Shown: positions 25,300 through 34,736 of the stretch, piece by piece | Numbering within the stretch: the first letter of the stretch is position 1 | How the letters are laid out: each line of letters opens with the position of its first letter | NCBI GenBank assembly: GCA_028714075.1 | Contig: JAQTMZ010000006.1 | Span: forward strand, 124,001 to 188,000 | Origin: Gallionella sp. | GTDB taxonomy: Bacteria; Pseudomonadota; Gammaproteobacteria; Burkholderiales; Gallionellaceae | Length of the DNA stretch: 64,000 nt | Direction of reading: 5' to 3' | Program-made: the position numbers and the translations under genes | The notes under the pieces: generated by a model | Databases searched by the model: none | Told to the model about the DNA's origin: nothing | What the model saw: only the letters and a program-made list of their open reading frames with translations

Positions 25300-25566
25300 A
25301 GCCGTTCTCCTTGGTAATGCCGATTAGTCCGCCGCCCGGTCACGCGGGTGCTTGTAGCGCCCCTTATATGCCGGTCAGCATACCAATGGCGACTCCTTTA
25401 ATCAATGCTGGTTGCGCAACAATAATCCCGCAGAGTACCTTTATGCGCCCCGCGTCTTTCACTTTATGATCGCGGAATGAAATAACGCTGCGCCATGGAG
25501 CTATAATCCGCCTGTCAAATCGGGGCGGAAGCAGCCAGAACTTGAACTATCGCGAGGAAGAAAATT

Positions 25567-26223
25567 ATGGCAAATGGATTATTCAGCAGATTGATTGCCT
25601 CGGTGTCGCCGCGTAGCGACAATTATTTTGCCCTGTTTAATGAATTGACGGCCTGCACGGTGCGCGGCGCCAAAATTCTCGCCAAGATGAGCTCGGTGCA
25701 TGAACCGGCAGCCTTCGATCAGCTTTTTATCGAAATGACCAAGACAGAAGGCGAGGCCGACGAAGTCACGAAAATCATCCTTTTGTCGTTGCACAAAACC
25801 TTCATTGCTCCCTTTGACCGGTCAGAGATCAAGGATCTGGCCATGGCGCTGGACGACATGATCGACTACATGGAGGACATTCCCCAGCGCGCCAAGCTCT
25901 ACGGCCCCGGCGAATTCACTACGGAAATGGCGGCACTCGGCCAGATTGCACTGCGCGCCACGGAAAAGGTTCAGGAAGCCGTCGCGCTATTGTCGGACAT
26001 GAGAAACGCCGAACGCATCATAAAAATATGCCAGGAAGTCGGCGAAATTGAAAGCGAAGCCGACCACGTCATGCGGGCCGGAATGACGCGGCTTTTCACC
26101 GAGGTCTCCGATGCCCGCGCGCTGATTCGCGCCAAAGAACTCTATGAACTTTTTGAGGAAGCGGTCGACCGCTGCGAGGATGCGGCCGATGTGATTCACG
26201 GTGTAGTGCTGGAACGTATATGA
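25567..26223 (+). CDS. DUF47 (PhoU-like) accessory protein of Pit
   Basis: A 218-aa all-helical protein of the DUF47/TIGR00153 family. NGLFSRLIASVSPRSDNYFALFNE at the N-terminus, TKTEGEADEVTKIILLSLHKTFIAPFDRSEIKDLAMALDDMIDYMED in the middle and YELFEEAVDRCEDAADVIHGVVLERI at the end are diagnostic. These proteins regulate or support Pit phosphate transporters. The stop overlaps the pit start by 4 nt, matching the usual DUF47-pit operon. Confidence 0.92.
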   Translation: MANGLFSRLIASVSPRSDNYFALFNELTACTVRGAKILAKMSSVHEPAAFDQLFIEMTKTEGEADEVTKIILLSLHKTFIAPFDRSEIKDLAMALDDMIDYMEDIPQRAKLYGPGEFTTEMAALGQIALRATEKVQEAVALLSDMRNAERIIKICQEVGEIESEADHVMRAGMTRLFTEVSDARALIRAKELYELFEEAVDRCEDAADVIHGVVLERI

Positions 26224-27224
26224 TCGAACAAACGTTTCTGATCATGGCGATACTGGTCGCTGTGGCACTGGTGTTCGATTTCTTGAATGGTTTCCACGAC
26301 TCCGCGAACTCGATCGCGCTGATGGTTTCGACCCGGCTGCTGACGCCGCAAGCAGCAGTTGTCTGGGCCGCATTTTTCAACTTCGTCGCCTTCCTGTTTT
26401 TCGGGCTGCATGTGGCGACAACCGTCGGCTCCGGCATCGTATCCCCCGCGATCATCGACAATGCGGTGATCTTCGGCGCGCTGTGCGGCGCCATCGCATG
26501 GAATGTCATTACCTGGTGGTTCGGCATTCCCTCGTCCTCGTCGCACGGACTGGTCGGCGGGCTGGTCGGGGCGGCACTGGCCAAAGCCGGCTGGAGTGCC
26601 ATCATCGCGCAAGGGCTGATCAAGACTTCGGCGGCGATCATTCTCTCGCCACTCCTCGGGCTTTTACTGGCGCTCTCCATGTCCATCGCACTGCTGTGGA
26701 TTCTGGAGAAGGCTTCACCGCATCCGACCGAACGAAAATTCAACAAGCTGCAGTTCATCTCCTCTTCGCTCTACAGCCTCGGCCACGGCGGAAACGATGC
26801 GCAGAAAACCATGGGCATCATCGCGGTCCTGCTGTATGCCAACGGCTACTTGCAGGGCGAGTTCCATATCCCGTTCTGGGTCGTGCTGGCCTGCCAGATC
26901 GCCATGGCGCTTGGAACCCTGTTCGGCGGCTGGCGCATCGTAAAAACAATGGGCATGGGCATCACCCGGATCAGGCCCACGGGTGCATTCTGTGCACAGA
27001 CCTCGGGGGCCGTGACGCTGTTTATCGCGACCGGGATGGGCATCCCCGTCTCGACGACGCACACCATCACCGGCGCCATCGTCGGTGTCGGCATATCTCG
27101 TCGTGTTTCTGCGGTACGCTGGAGAGTCGCTTCGCGCATCGTGTGGGCGTGGGTGCTGACCATTCCCGCGTCCGGCCTGGTTGCGGCTCTCTTCTGGTAT
27201 CTGGGGCGCGACTTTATGGGGTAG
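26220..27224 (+). CDS. pit: Low-affinity inorganic phosphate transporter
   Basis: A 334-aa integral membrane protein of the Pit family (proton-coupled metal-phosphate uptake). Both copies of the PHO4 signature are visible: DFLNGFHDSANSIALMVSTR near the N-terminus and GHGGNDAQKTMGIIA in the middle, plus GIPSSSSHGLVGGLVGA and GIPVSTTHTITGAIVGVG. It is translationally coupled to the DUF47 gene. Confidence 0.94.
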   Translation: MIEQTFLIMAILVAVALVFDFLNGFHDSANSIALMVSTRLLTPQAAVVWAAFFNFVAFLFFGLHVATTVGSGIVSPAIIDNAVIFGALCGAIAWNVITWWFGIPSSSSHGLVGGLVGAALAKAGWSAIIAQGLIKTSAAIILSPLLGLLLALSMSIALLWILEKASPHPTERKFNKLQFISSSLYSLGHGGNDAQKTMGIIAVLLYANGYLQGEFHIPFWVVLACQIAMALGTLFGGWRIVKTMGMGITRIRPTGAFCAQTSGAVTLFIATGMGIPVSTTHTITGAIVGVGISRRVSAVRWRVASRIVWAWVLTIPASGLVAALFWYLGRDFMG

Positions 27225-27382
27225 CTCCGGTTCTATTAAAAGGTGAAATAAATCAGTAGGGGCGAGATTCATCGCGCCCTTCTTCTGGTGCATGATGCGC
27301 ATATATGTTTCGCCATCCGTAGTACGATACGCCGATTGATAAAGCTGCCGAGCAGACAAAAATATTTTAACTAGACACCCGA

Positions 27383-30325
27383 ATGACTCCTCAACAGTTC
27401 ATCCAGAAGTGGCAAGACAACCCGCTCAAAGAGCGCGCCAGTTACCAGCTTCACTTCATAGACTTGTGCGCGTTAGTCGGCGTCCCTCACCCTTCCCCAT
27501 CCAGCCACGAGACCTATTGCTTCGAGCGCGGCGCGACCCGCACCGGCGCCGGACAAGGTTGGGCGGACGTGTGGAAGCAAGGCTTTTTCGGGTTTGAATA
27601 TAAAGCGGCGCGGCGCAACCTCGGCGAAGCCCTGAAACAATTGATGACCTACGCGCTGGCGTTGGACAACCCGCCGCTGCTGGTGGTGTGCGATACCAAC
27701 ATCATCGAAATTCACACCCACTTCACCAACGCGCCCTCCGAAATTCATACCATCGCGCTGGAAGACATCGGGCAACAAGCCAACCTCGATAAACTGCGCT
27801 GGCTGTTCACCGACCCGGACAAATTTCATCCCAAGCGCACCATCGCGCAAATCACCGAAGAAGCGGCGGGCAAGTTCGCCGCCCTTGCACAGTCGTTGAA
27901 TGCCAGAGGACACGCCCCGCAGACCGTGGCGCACTTCCTCAATCAATGCCTGTTTTGTTTGTTCGCCGAAGATGCCGAACTGCTGCCGGGCAAGCTGTTC
28001 GAGCGTTTGCTGGACAAGAGCCAGACCGACCCCGCCAAACTTTCCATGCGCCTGGAAGAATTGTTCGGCGCGATGCGCAAGGGCGGAGACTTCGCGTTGG
28101 AGGATATTCACTGGTTCAACGGCGGATTATTCGAGAAAATTGAAGCCCTGCCGCTCGACACCGTCGAAATCAAAATCCTGCACGAAGCCGCCAAGCTCGA
28201 TTGGAGCGGCATTGAACCGTCGATATTCGGCACGCTGTTCGAACGCGGCCTCGACCCGAAGAAACGCTCCCAACTCGGCGCAAACTACACCGATGCGGCA
28301 ACCATCATGCGCATCATCAACCCCGTGATCGTCGAACCGCTGGCAAAGGAATGGGGAACGGCGCGCGCCGAGATTGCCGCGAAAATCGCCAAACGCAAAA
28401 AGAGCGGCGACAAGGCCGAGCGTGACGCGCAAGCCGTGTTCACCACCTACCTCGAAAAACTCAAAGTATTTCGCGTGCTCGACCCCGCCTGCGGCAGCGG
28501 AAATTTTTTGTTTCTGGCTCTGCGCGCGTTGAAAGACCTCGAACATCGCGCCAACATTGAAGCCGAAGCCTTGGGGCTGCATCGGCAAATCACCATCGAA
28601 TGCTCGCCCGCCAACGTGCTGGGCATCGAACTCAACCTCTACGCCGCCGAACTGGCGCGCGTCACCGTGTGGATCGGCGAAATCCAGTGGATGCTCAAGA
28701 ACGGCTACCCGATCCGCAAGAACCCCATCCTGCAACCGCTCGACCATATCGAGAACCGCGATGCACTGCTTTCACTCCCGCCCCTTCAAGGGGAGGGTTG
28801 GGGTGGGGATGGGGCAAGTAATACCCACCCCCATCCTAACCTTCCCCCTGAAAGGGAAGGGACAAACGTGAAAAGCAATTTGTTTGACGAAGCCCAATGG
28901 CCGACTGTCGATGCCATCATCGGCAACCCGCCGTTCTTGGGCGGCAGCAAGATGCGCGGCGAATTGGGCGACGACTACGCCGAAGCCTTGCGCAAATGCT
29001 ACGCAGACCGCGTACCGGGCGGCGCGGACTTGGTCACCTACTGGTTCGAGAAAGCGCGTGCGCAAATCGAAGCGGGCAAGTGCCAGCGCGCCGGATTGGT
29101 CGCAACCAACTCGATACGCGGCGGAGCCAATCAGCAAGTGCTGGCGCGTATCTGCGACACCAGCAGAATCTTTAATGCGTGGAGCGATGAGGAATGGATC
29201 AACGAAGGCGCGGCGGTACGCGTGTCGCTGGTGTGCTTTGGTAAGAATGAAGGTGCAGTATTGGATGAGCAATCTGTTGAGGTTATCCATGCCGACTTGA
29301 CCTCGGGCGAAGGGCTGAATCTGACGCAGGCCAAGCGATTGAAAGAGAATGCCGGGGTATCATTTCAAGGCCCAGTGTTGGTTGGCCCCTTCGAGGTGGA
29401 CGGCGATATTGCGCGTGATTGGCTGAGGCAGCCTAATCCAAATGGCAGGCCGAACAGCGATGTACTACGACCGCTCACCAATGGCAAGGATATTACGAAC
29501 CGCTCACGTGGTCTTTGGGTTGTCGATTTTGGTGCAATGAGCGAACAGGTCGCGAGTCTTTACGAACGTCCATTTGAGTATGTATATGAGCATGTCAAAC
29601 CATTGCGTGAAAAAAACCGCGACGTTTCGCGGCGTCAGCGTTGGTGGCTACACGGGCGCTTGGGAACTGACTGGCGCGCCGCGATTTCAGGATTAACGCG
29701 ATATATGGCAACAACGCGTGTTGCGAAGCATCGTATGTTTGTCTGGGCTCCAACGGTATGCTGGCCTTCAGATGCAGTCGTTGGAATTGCTTGTTCCGAT
29801 GATGCCACCTTTGGCATTCTCCACTCTCGTTTTCATGAGCTATGGTCATTGCGTATGTGCACGAGTTTGGAAGACCGACCGCGTTACACACCAACCACCA
29901 CCTTCGAGACCTTCCCTTTTCCCGAAGGGCTTGCGCCGACGAATACAGGAACGCGGGCGTCCCGCCCGCATGCGGACGAGACGTCCGCGCTCCCAGTAAT
30001 GATTGCCAGCGCAGCGCAACAACTTAACCAACTGCGCGAAAGCTGGCTCAACCCACCCGAATGGACGGATTGGGTGCGCACCCCCGAGGAAGAGAAAGCA
30101 GGCTATCCCGCTCACCCGGTGGCCAAGCCCGGTTTCGAAAACGACCTGAAGAAGCGCACCCTGACCAACCTATACAACCTTCGTCCCGCTTGGCTGGACA
30201 ACGCGCACAAGGCGCTGGATGCCGCCGTCGCCAAGGCTTACGGCTGGAACGACTACACGCCGGAGATGCCGGACGAGGAAATCCTGCGCCGCTTGCTGGT
30301 AATGAATCTGTCACGAGCGCAATGA
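27383..30325 (+). CDS. Type IIL/MmeI-like restriction-modification enzyme
   Basis: A 980-aa single-chain DNA methyltransferase with an apparent N-terminal endonuclease. D62...E72-Y-K74 (GWADVW...GFEYKA) fits a PD-(D/E)XK site as in MmeI. SAM motif I is VLDPACGSGNFLF (near residue 368) and the N6-adenine motif is IIGNPPFLGG (near 513). The C-terminal half should be the target-recognition region. Enzymes of this kind cut and methylate with one specificity. Two palindromic repeats are inserted in frame: residues ~466-493 (LPPLQGEGWGGDG...NLPPEREGT) between methylase motifs, and ~855-870 (GTRASRPHADETSALP). Both sites are probably loops, but activity is uncertain. It overlaps the convergent gene at 30311 by 15 bp. 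Confidence 0.85.
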   Translation: MTPQQFIQKWQDNPLKERASYQLHFIDLCALVGVPHPSPSSHETYCFERGATRTGAGQGWADVWKQGFFGFEYKAARRNLGEALKQLMTYALALDNPPLLVVCDTNIIEIHTHFTNAPSEIHTIALEDIGQQANLDKLRWLFTDPDKFHPKRTIAQITEEAAGKFAALAQSLNARGHAPQTVAHFLNQCLFCLFAEDAELLPGKLFERLLDKSQTDPAKLSMRLEELFGAMRKGGDFALEDIHWFNGGLFEKIEALPLDTVEIKILHEAAKLDWSGIEPSIFGTLFERGLDPKKRSQLGANYTDAATIMRIINPVIVEPLAKEWGTARAEIAAKIAKRKKSGDKAERDAQAVFTTYLEKLKVFRVLDPACGSGNFLFLALRALKDLEHRANIEAEALGLHRQITIECSPANVLGIELNLYAAELARVTVWIGEIQWMLKNGYPIRKNPILQPLDHIENRDALLSLPPLQGEGWGGDGASNTHPHPNLPPEREGTNVKSNLFDEAQWPTVDAIIGNPPFLGGSKMRGELGDDYAEALRKCYADRVPGGADLVTYWFEKARAQIEAGKCQRAGLVATNSIRGGANQQVLARICDTSRIFNAWSDEEWINEGAAVRVSLVCFGKNEGAVLDEQSVEVIHADLTSGEGLNLTQAKRLKENAGVSFQGPVLVGPFEVDGDIARDWLRQPNPNGRPNSDVLRPLTNGKDITNRSRGLWVVDFGAMSEQVASLYERPFEYVYEHVKPLREKNRDVSRRQRWWLHGRLGTDWRAAISGLTRYMATTRVAKHRMFVWAPTVCWPSDAVVGIACSDDATFGILHSRFHELWSLRMCTSLEDRPRYTPTTTFETFPFPEGLAPTNTGTRASRPHADETSALPVMIASAAQQLNQLRESWLNPPEWTDWVRTPEEEKAGYPAHPVAKPGFENDLKKRTLTNLYNLRPAWLDNAHKALDAAVAKAYGWNDYTPEMPDEEILRRLLVMNLSRAQ
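28778..28862. repeat. Family A palindromic repeat inside the methyltransferase gene
   Basis: GCCCCTTCAAGGGGAGGG...GGTGGGGATGGGG is followed by ACCCACCCCCATCCTAACC...CCCCTGAAAGGGAAGGG. The two arms are the same as in the copies around DUF559 but in reversed order. Length and phase keep the reading frame open. Confidence 0.85.
29945..29996. repeat. Second palindromic repeat (family B) inside the methyltransferase gene
   Basis: GGAACGCGGGCGTCCCGCCC-GC is followed by ATGCGGACGAGACGTCCGCGCTCCC, an imperfect inverted repeat with GGGCG/CGTCC arms. It encodes RASRPHADETSALP in frame. No other copy of this family was found in the window. Confidence 0.7.
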
Positions 30326-31873
30326 AGCAAGATGTGGAAATGCTGCTTTCCACAGCACCAGCCATGCCATAACCGGCTTGCCTTCTTCAAGGCGCACTTG
30401 CGTATAAACCTGATTGAGAGATTCAAAGCCGTTGCCGGAGGCAAGTTTTTCCAGGTAGGTTGAAGAATGGGTATAGCGCCCCGATTGGCTCAGTTTGTAC
30501 CCGGCATGGTTTTCAGCGCCGTTTATTTTTACAGACAGGGCTTCAAGCGCCTCGACCGAGAACATGAGGTAACCATCCGCACGGAGCAGGCGCCTGGCTT
30601 CAGAAATGATCCCGTCAAGCATGCCCAGATACACGAATACGTCTGCGGCAACAATCACGTCGTAGCTCGACGCCTCTTCACCGCGCATCATGGGTAGCAG
30701 GTCTGAATGTACCAGCCGGTGATAAACATTTCTTGCCTGCGCTTTCGCCAGCATTTTGGTGGAAAGATCGACACCCACCAGTTGCCGGGCGTGGGGCAGA
30801 ATTTCCAAACCAGCCAGCCCGGTGCCGCACCCCAGATCCAGCACATCCCACTCTCCGCCTGGCGGCTCTATGGCTTGCTTGATGAGTCCGAGCAATTCTG
30901 CGGGCGTCTTGTATTCGAGGTTGTTGACCAGATGCGTATCGAACTTGTCCGCATAACCATCAAATAATTTTTCGACATACTGGCTCGGTGCGCGCTCGGT
31001 GGTTCCGGACGTCAAGGATGCAATCAAATGCTGCGCGCTTTCATTACCGGGGTCCAGCTCAAGTGCCCTGCGATAGCAGGCTGTCGCCTCGTCCAGCTTG
31101 CCTTGCAGTTGGAGCGCATTTCCAAGGTTGCAGTGCGCATCGGCCCAGTCCGGCTCATACAGGATCGCCTTCCGGTAGCCGGCTACCGCCGCATCGATTT
31201 TGCCCTGTTCCTTGAGCATGATTCCCAGGTTGTAATATGCCTCGGCATAATCCGGCTGGTATGCGGTTGCGCTGCGATAACTGGCGACGGCATCGTCCGG
31301 CTTGCCCAGCTCCTGTAGCACGTTCCCCAGGTTGCAGTGCGCTTTCGCATACTCCGGCTTGCAGGTAATGGCCTTGCGATAACAGGCCGCCGCCATATCC
31401 AGCCGGCCTTGCTCCTGAAGCACATTCCCCAGATTGTAGTGCGCCTCGGCATAATCCGGCCTGATCGAAAGCGCCTTGCGATAGTTCTCGGCTGCCGCAT
31501 CGAGATTGCCTTGCGCCTTGAGCGCAAGACCCAGGTTGTAGTGCATCAGACTGGACGGATTGGCACGGATTGCCTTGCCGATCAACTCGACGGCAATCTC
31601 GTTGCTTCCCTCCTGATTGGCAATCACGCCGAGAAAATGCAACGCGTCCGGATGGTTCGGCTCCATCTGGAGTATTTGCTGGTAGATGGCTTTTGCCTGC
31701 GGCAAATGCCCGGCCTGATGGTGTTCCTGCGCGGCCTGAAAATTCATGGCAACCGAAGCCGCTTCAGGATTCCTGCCTGGCACAGATGTTGCGCCGCTTT
31801 GCAGGCAACACTGCTTATATTTTTTGCCGCTGCCACACATGCATGGGTCGTTGCGGCCAGTCTTTTTCATCAT
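30311..31873 (-). CDS. SEC-C / TPR / SAM methyltransferase protein
   Basis: A 520-aa three-part protein. The N-terminal SEC-C zinc motif is KTGRNDPCMCGSGKKYKQCC (residues 3-22). About eight TPR repeats (~45-300) include several nearly identical units (YAEAHYNLGNVLQEQG, YRKAI). The C-terminal class I methyltransferase (~330-510) carries VLDLGCGTGLAGLEI and VGVDLSTKMLAKA. TPR-methyltransferases of this type are common in proteobacteria, but substrates are generally unknown. Its end overlaps the convergent restriction enzyme gene by 15 bp. Confidence 0.85.
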   Translation of the reverse strand: MMKKTGRNDPCMCGSGKKYKQCCLQSGATSVPGRNPEAASVAMNFQAAQEHHQAGHLPQAKAIYQQILQMEPNHPDALHFLGVIANQEGSNEIAVELIGKAIRANPSSLMHYNLGLALKAQGNLDAAAENYRKALSIRPDYAEAHYNLGNVLQEQGRLDMAAACYRKAITCKPEYAKAHCNLGNVLQELGKPDDAVASYRSATAYQPDYAEAYYNLGIMLKEQGKIDAAVAGYRKAILYEPDWADAHCNLGNALQLQGKLDEATACYRRALELDPGNESAQHLIASLTSGTTERAPSQYVEKLFDGYADKFDTHLVNNLEYKTPAELLGLIKQAIEPPGGEWDVLDLGCGTGLAGLEILPHARQLVGVDLSTKMLAKAQARNVYHRLVHSDLLPMMRGEEASSYDVIVAADVFVYLGMLDGIISEARRLLRADGYLMFSVEALEALSVKINGAENHAGYKLSQSGRYTHSSTYLEKLASGNGFESLNQVYTQVRLEEGKPVMAWLVLWKAAFPHLASLRS

Positions 31874-32152
31874 GAAGCAAGCAATATCATCAAGTTAGCA
31901 ATAACGGTTTCAGTGTATATCTTAACAAGAGGCTAGTCAGCACCAATCTCTAGCAGCAGGCTGCCAGCTCCCGAATCTGGACTTGTTCCAGAGTTTTATC
32001 CGCTGGCAAAATATGGTTTTTGCTGATAAATTAATGCCCCATGTACCCGCAACTCCCATACTTGCCAGTACAAGGATGGCCTCAATCTGGAAATCAGAAA
32101 ACGCAACGCCCTGTATGGCTAATCAAACGTATTACAATATCTATTCAAGCGA
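31874..32152. other. Intergenic region
   Basis: About 280 bp with no gene I can support. It separates divergent genes (the minus-strand TPR-methyltransferase and a plus-strand Sel1 pseudogene) and so should hold their promoters, but none is obvious. Confidence 0.5.
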
Positions 32153-32755
32153 GTGCAGATGAACGACAACAGCCAAGATGAGCATTATCGGCAAGCCAGA
32201 GAGGTGTTTGACCAATTGGATACCATACCAATCTGGAATGACGGCAATCAAACCATTTCTTCTATTTTCAGTGTCTTCCAGCAATTGTCTGACGACTATT
32301 ACGGCAAAGCGTTTTACCCATTGTCCAAACTCTACTGCAACAGGCAGGATGTGGTGGAAAGCGGAGACCAACCCAACTGTCTTGCACAACTGGCTTTCGA
32401 ATGGTGTTTCTTTAACCAATCGATTCAAGATGTGGAAATATGGCGTGACTTGGGCAGAATGTACAACGAGGGTTATGGTGCAGAGCAAAATGATGAGCAA
32501 GCCGTGTACTGGTTTAGCAAAGCTGCCGAACAAGGCGATTCTGCGGGGCAATGTGAGCTTGGAGCGATGCACGCCGAAGGAAGAGGCATTCCTCAGATAA
32601 TGAAGACGCAGTGAAGGTTGAGGTCGGCATTTGAATAGGGTTACGCTAAAGCACAACGTGACCTTGAATTGCAAAAAAATTTCTACCAACTTGAAGTGAC
32701 GAGCAACCGTTATGCGGATTGCCTGTTTAATTTAATTCGCTCATGCAGATTTTAG
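32153..32755 (+). pseudogene. Broken Sel1-repeat protein
   Basis: The frame from 32153 gives 153 aa ending in one complete Sel1 repeat (WRDLGRMYNEGYGAEQNDEQAVYWFSKAAEQGD) and the start of another (AGQCELGAMHAEGRGIPQ), then stops. The next repeat continues in other frames: DNEDAVK, then LRSAFE, a TAG where a glutamine is expected, and GYAKAQRDLELQKNFYQLEV to a stop at 32755. At least one frameshift and one nonsense change are needed. The 5' 153-codon part could still be translated. Confidence 0.7.
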
Positions 32756-32826
32756 TGTGTTGCATCGACCGGTTGAATCCACAGTTGTCAGCGGGTATTT
32801 GCCATTAGCCATCATGGAAGGCACTC

Positions 32827-34035
32827 ATGGATTTACAGCCGGTACAGTCTCTGCCCTCACCAGCGATTTATATTAAATCTGGGGGGCGGCGTCTGTTGAG
32901 AATTGCAGGTGCCATGCTCTTGGGCACAATTGTCGCCCTTGCGAGCGCACCGGTTTCGGCAGACTACCCAAAGGGTGCGCAGTTCTACTTAAAAAAAGAA
33001 TACAAAGATGCCTATGGCGAACTGCTGCCCGCAGCAGAAGCCGGCCATGCACTTGCTCAATTCATGATCGCCGTGATGTATGACGCGGGCCATTATGTGA
33101 AAAAAGATGGCAAGGTTGCAGCGGAATGGTATCGGAAAGCCTCCGAGCAGGGACATCCCGATGCCCAGCTTCGTTTGGCCGGTATGCTCTACGAAGGGGT
33201 TGATATCCCGCTTGATCGCGAAGCCGCCTATCGATGGGCCTCCTTGGCGGCTGACCGACTGCATGGATCAAAACAGGAAAAAGTCGCCGCCTTTGCCAAG
33301 TCAGTTGCTGCTCTTCTCAGTAAAACTCAACTTGAGCGGGCGAAAGCGGCCGTAGCAACATGGCATCCGCGCATTGCGAGGATGAATGGCAGGCTTGCTG
33401 GCCCACAGCACCTCCTGCAGACCGGAACAGGTTTCTTTCTGAACGCCTCGGGGACATTGCTGACCAACCAACACGTCGTTTACGCGTGCCAGCGAATTAT
33501 CGTTTCCTACGGTGATAGGGCGGTTAATGGCGCCCTGCTCGATGTCGATTTTGGTGCCGATCTCGCGACCGTACAAACGGATCTCAAGCCGTCAAGTTTC
33601 GCGCGCTTTGCCAGTGAAACAAGACCAAAGCCCGGCATCCCCGTAACCGTGATCGGTTATGCGGTCAAACGAACCCAATCTCGCGACGCTTTAGCCTCAT
33701 CCGGCACTGTTCTAAACGCCAGCGTTGCGCTCGACAATGCCGCCTGGCTCCAAACCACGGCGCCGATCTACCGTGGTCAAAGCGGAAGCCCTGCGTTTGC
33801 TCCAACAGGGCTGGTGATCGGGGCTGCACGCGGGGTGTTCCAGGATCAGCCGGATGGCACGCTGCAAGAAACCGCCGATGGACAGGCAATAGTTGTCGGG
33901 GTGGATAGTATTTCCCGTTTTTTGGACAGGGCGAAGACACCGTTTGAAAAGGCTTCCCCGGATCACGCTGCACCGAACAGCGGAGCGGCACCTTCAGCAG
34001 ACTTTATTGTGTTACTGGAGTGCTGGGGCAACTAA
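32827..34035 (+). CDS. Secreted Sel1-repeat / trypsin-like serine protease
   Basis: A 402-aa protein. A long N-region and hydrophobic segment (about residues 26-46, ending ASAPVSA) form a signal peptide. Two to three Sel1 repeats follow (~50-150: ALAQFMIAVMYDAGHYV, AAEWYRKASEQGHPDAQLRLAGMLYEG). A trypsin-fold protease domain covers ~195-375, with His in LLTNQHVVYAC, Asp in DVDFGADLATVQ and Ser in YRGQSGSPAF, so the triad looks intact. It probably acts in the periplasm. It lies 70 bp after the Sel1 pseudogene. Partner proteins are unknown. Confidence 0.82.
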   Translation: MDLQPVQSLPSPAIYIKSGGRRLLRIAGAMLLGTIVALASAPVSADYPKGAQFYLKKEYKDAYGELLPAAEAGHALAQFMIAVMYDAGHYVKKDGKVAAEWYRKASEQGHPDAQLRLAGMLYEGVDIPLDREAAYRWASLAADRLHGSKQEKVAAFAKSVAALLSKTQLERAKAAVATWHPRIARMNGRLAGPQHLLQTGTGFFLNASGTLLTNQHVVYACQRIIVSYGDRAVNGALLDVDFGADLATVQTDLKPSSFARFASETRPKPGIPVTVIGYAVKRTQSRDALASSGTVLNASVALDNAAWLQTTAPIYRGQSGSPAFAPTGLVIGAARGVFQDQPDGTLQETADGQAIVVGVDSISRFLDRAKTPFEKASPDHAAPNSGAAPSADFIVLLECWGN

Positions 34036-34267
34036 AGCCATCATCCTGCGATGGCTGAGATAGTGGCGTGGCGAAAAACCAATCGAGAAGCATCCGGTTA
34101 TGGAGATGCAAGAATTCTTGTGTGAACCGTTTTATTGGACAACGGTTCGACCGGCTGAAACGCGCCAATAGCCGGCATCATATCTCCTAAAATCCGGAAC
34201 AAACAGAGCGACTAATTATCCGGAAAAACGTGGCAAAATGCGCTCATCAGCAAAACAAGGGGGGTAT

Positions 34268-34684
34268 ATGGAGGCACATTGGATTTGGTGGTTTATGGCG
34301 GTGGCGCTGGTGATAGCCGAAATGTCCAGCGGTACGTTCTATCTGATCGCTGTCGCATTCGGGCTGGCAGTTGCCGGGTTGGTTGCGTATCTGGGCATGG
34401 CATGGAGCGTACAGGCCATCGTTGCGGCAGTGCTGTGTTCGGCGAGCGTGGCGGCTATCTACCGCTGGAATAAACAGCATGCCCGCCCCCATAAAAACAT
34501 CAATTTCGCCAACGATATCGGCCAGACTGTACGCGCCGTGAGTTGGTCGGACGAACGCCATGCCCGTGTCAGTTATCGCGGCGCAGAATGGGATGCCGAA
34601 CTGGCGCGCGAAGCAGCGGCGGATGCAACCCGACAAGCTTGGCGCATCAAGGAAATCGTTGGATCACGTTTAATCATCGAGTAG
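34268..34684 (+). CDS. NfeD-family membrane protein
   Basis: I chose the ATG at 34268 (MEAHWIWWFM), right after GGGGGGTAT, over an upstream start at 34238. The 138-aa protein has two or three N-terminal membrane helices (LVIAEMSSGTFYLIAVAFGLAVAGLVAYLG, IVAAVLCSASVAAIY) and a C-terminal OB-fold (IGQTVRAVSWSDERHARVSYRGAEWDAEL). Short NfeD proteins pair with stomatin-like proteins, and one is encoded 52 bp downstream. Confidence 0.86.
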   Translation: MEAHWIWWFMAVALVIAEMSSGTFYLIAVAFGLAVAGLVAYLGMAWSVQAIVAAVLCSASVAAIYRWNKQHARPHKNINFANDIGQTVRAVSWSDERHARVSYRGAEWDAELAREAAADATRQAWRIKEIVGSRLIIE

Positions 34685-34736
34685 CACCCGTCAGTGCAAA
34701 TTTCTGCACAATCGTCTTAGCGCAAGGGAGAACAGC

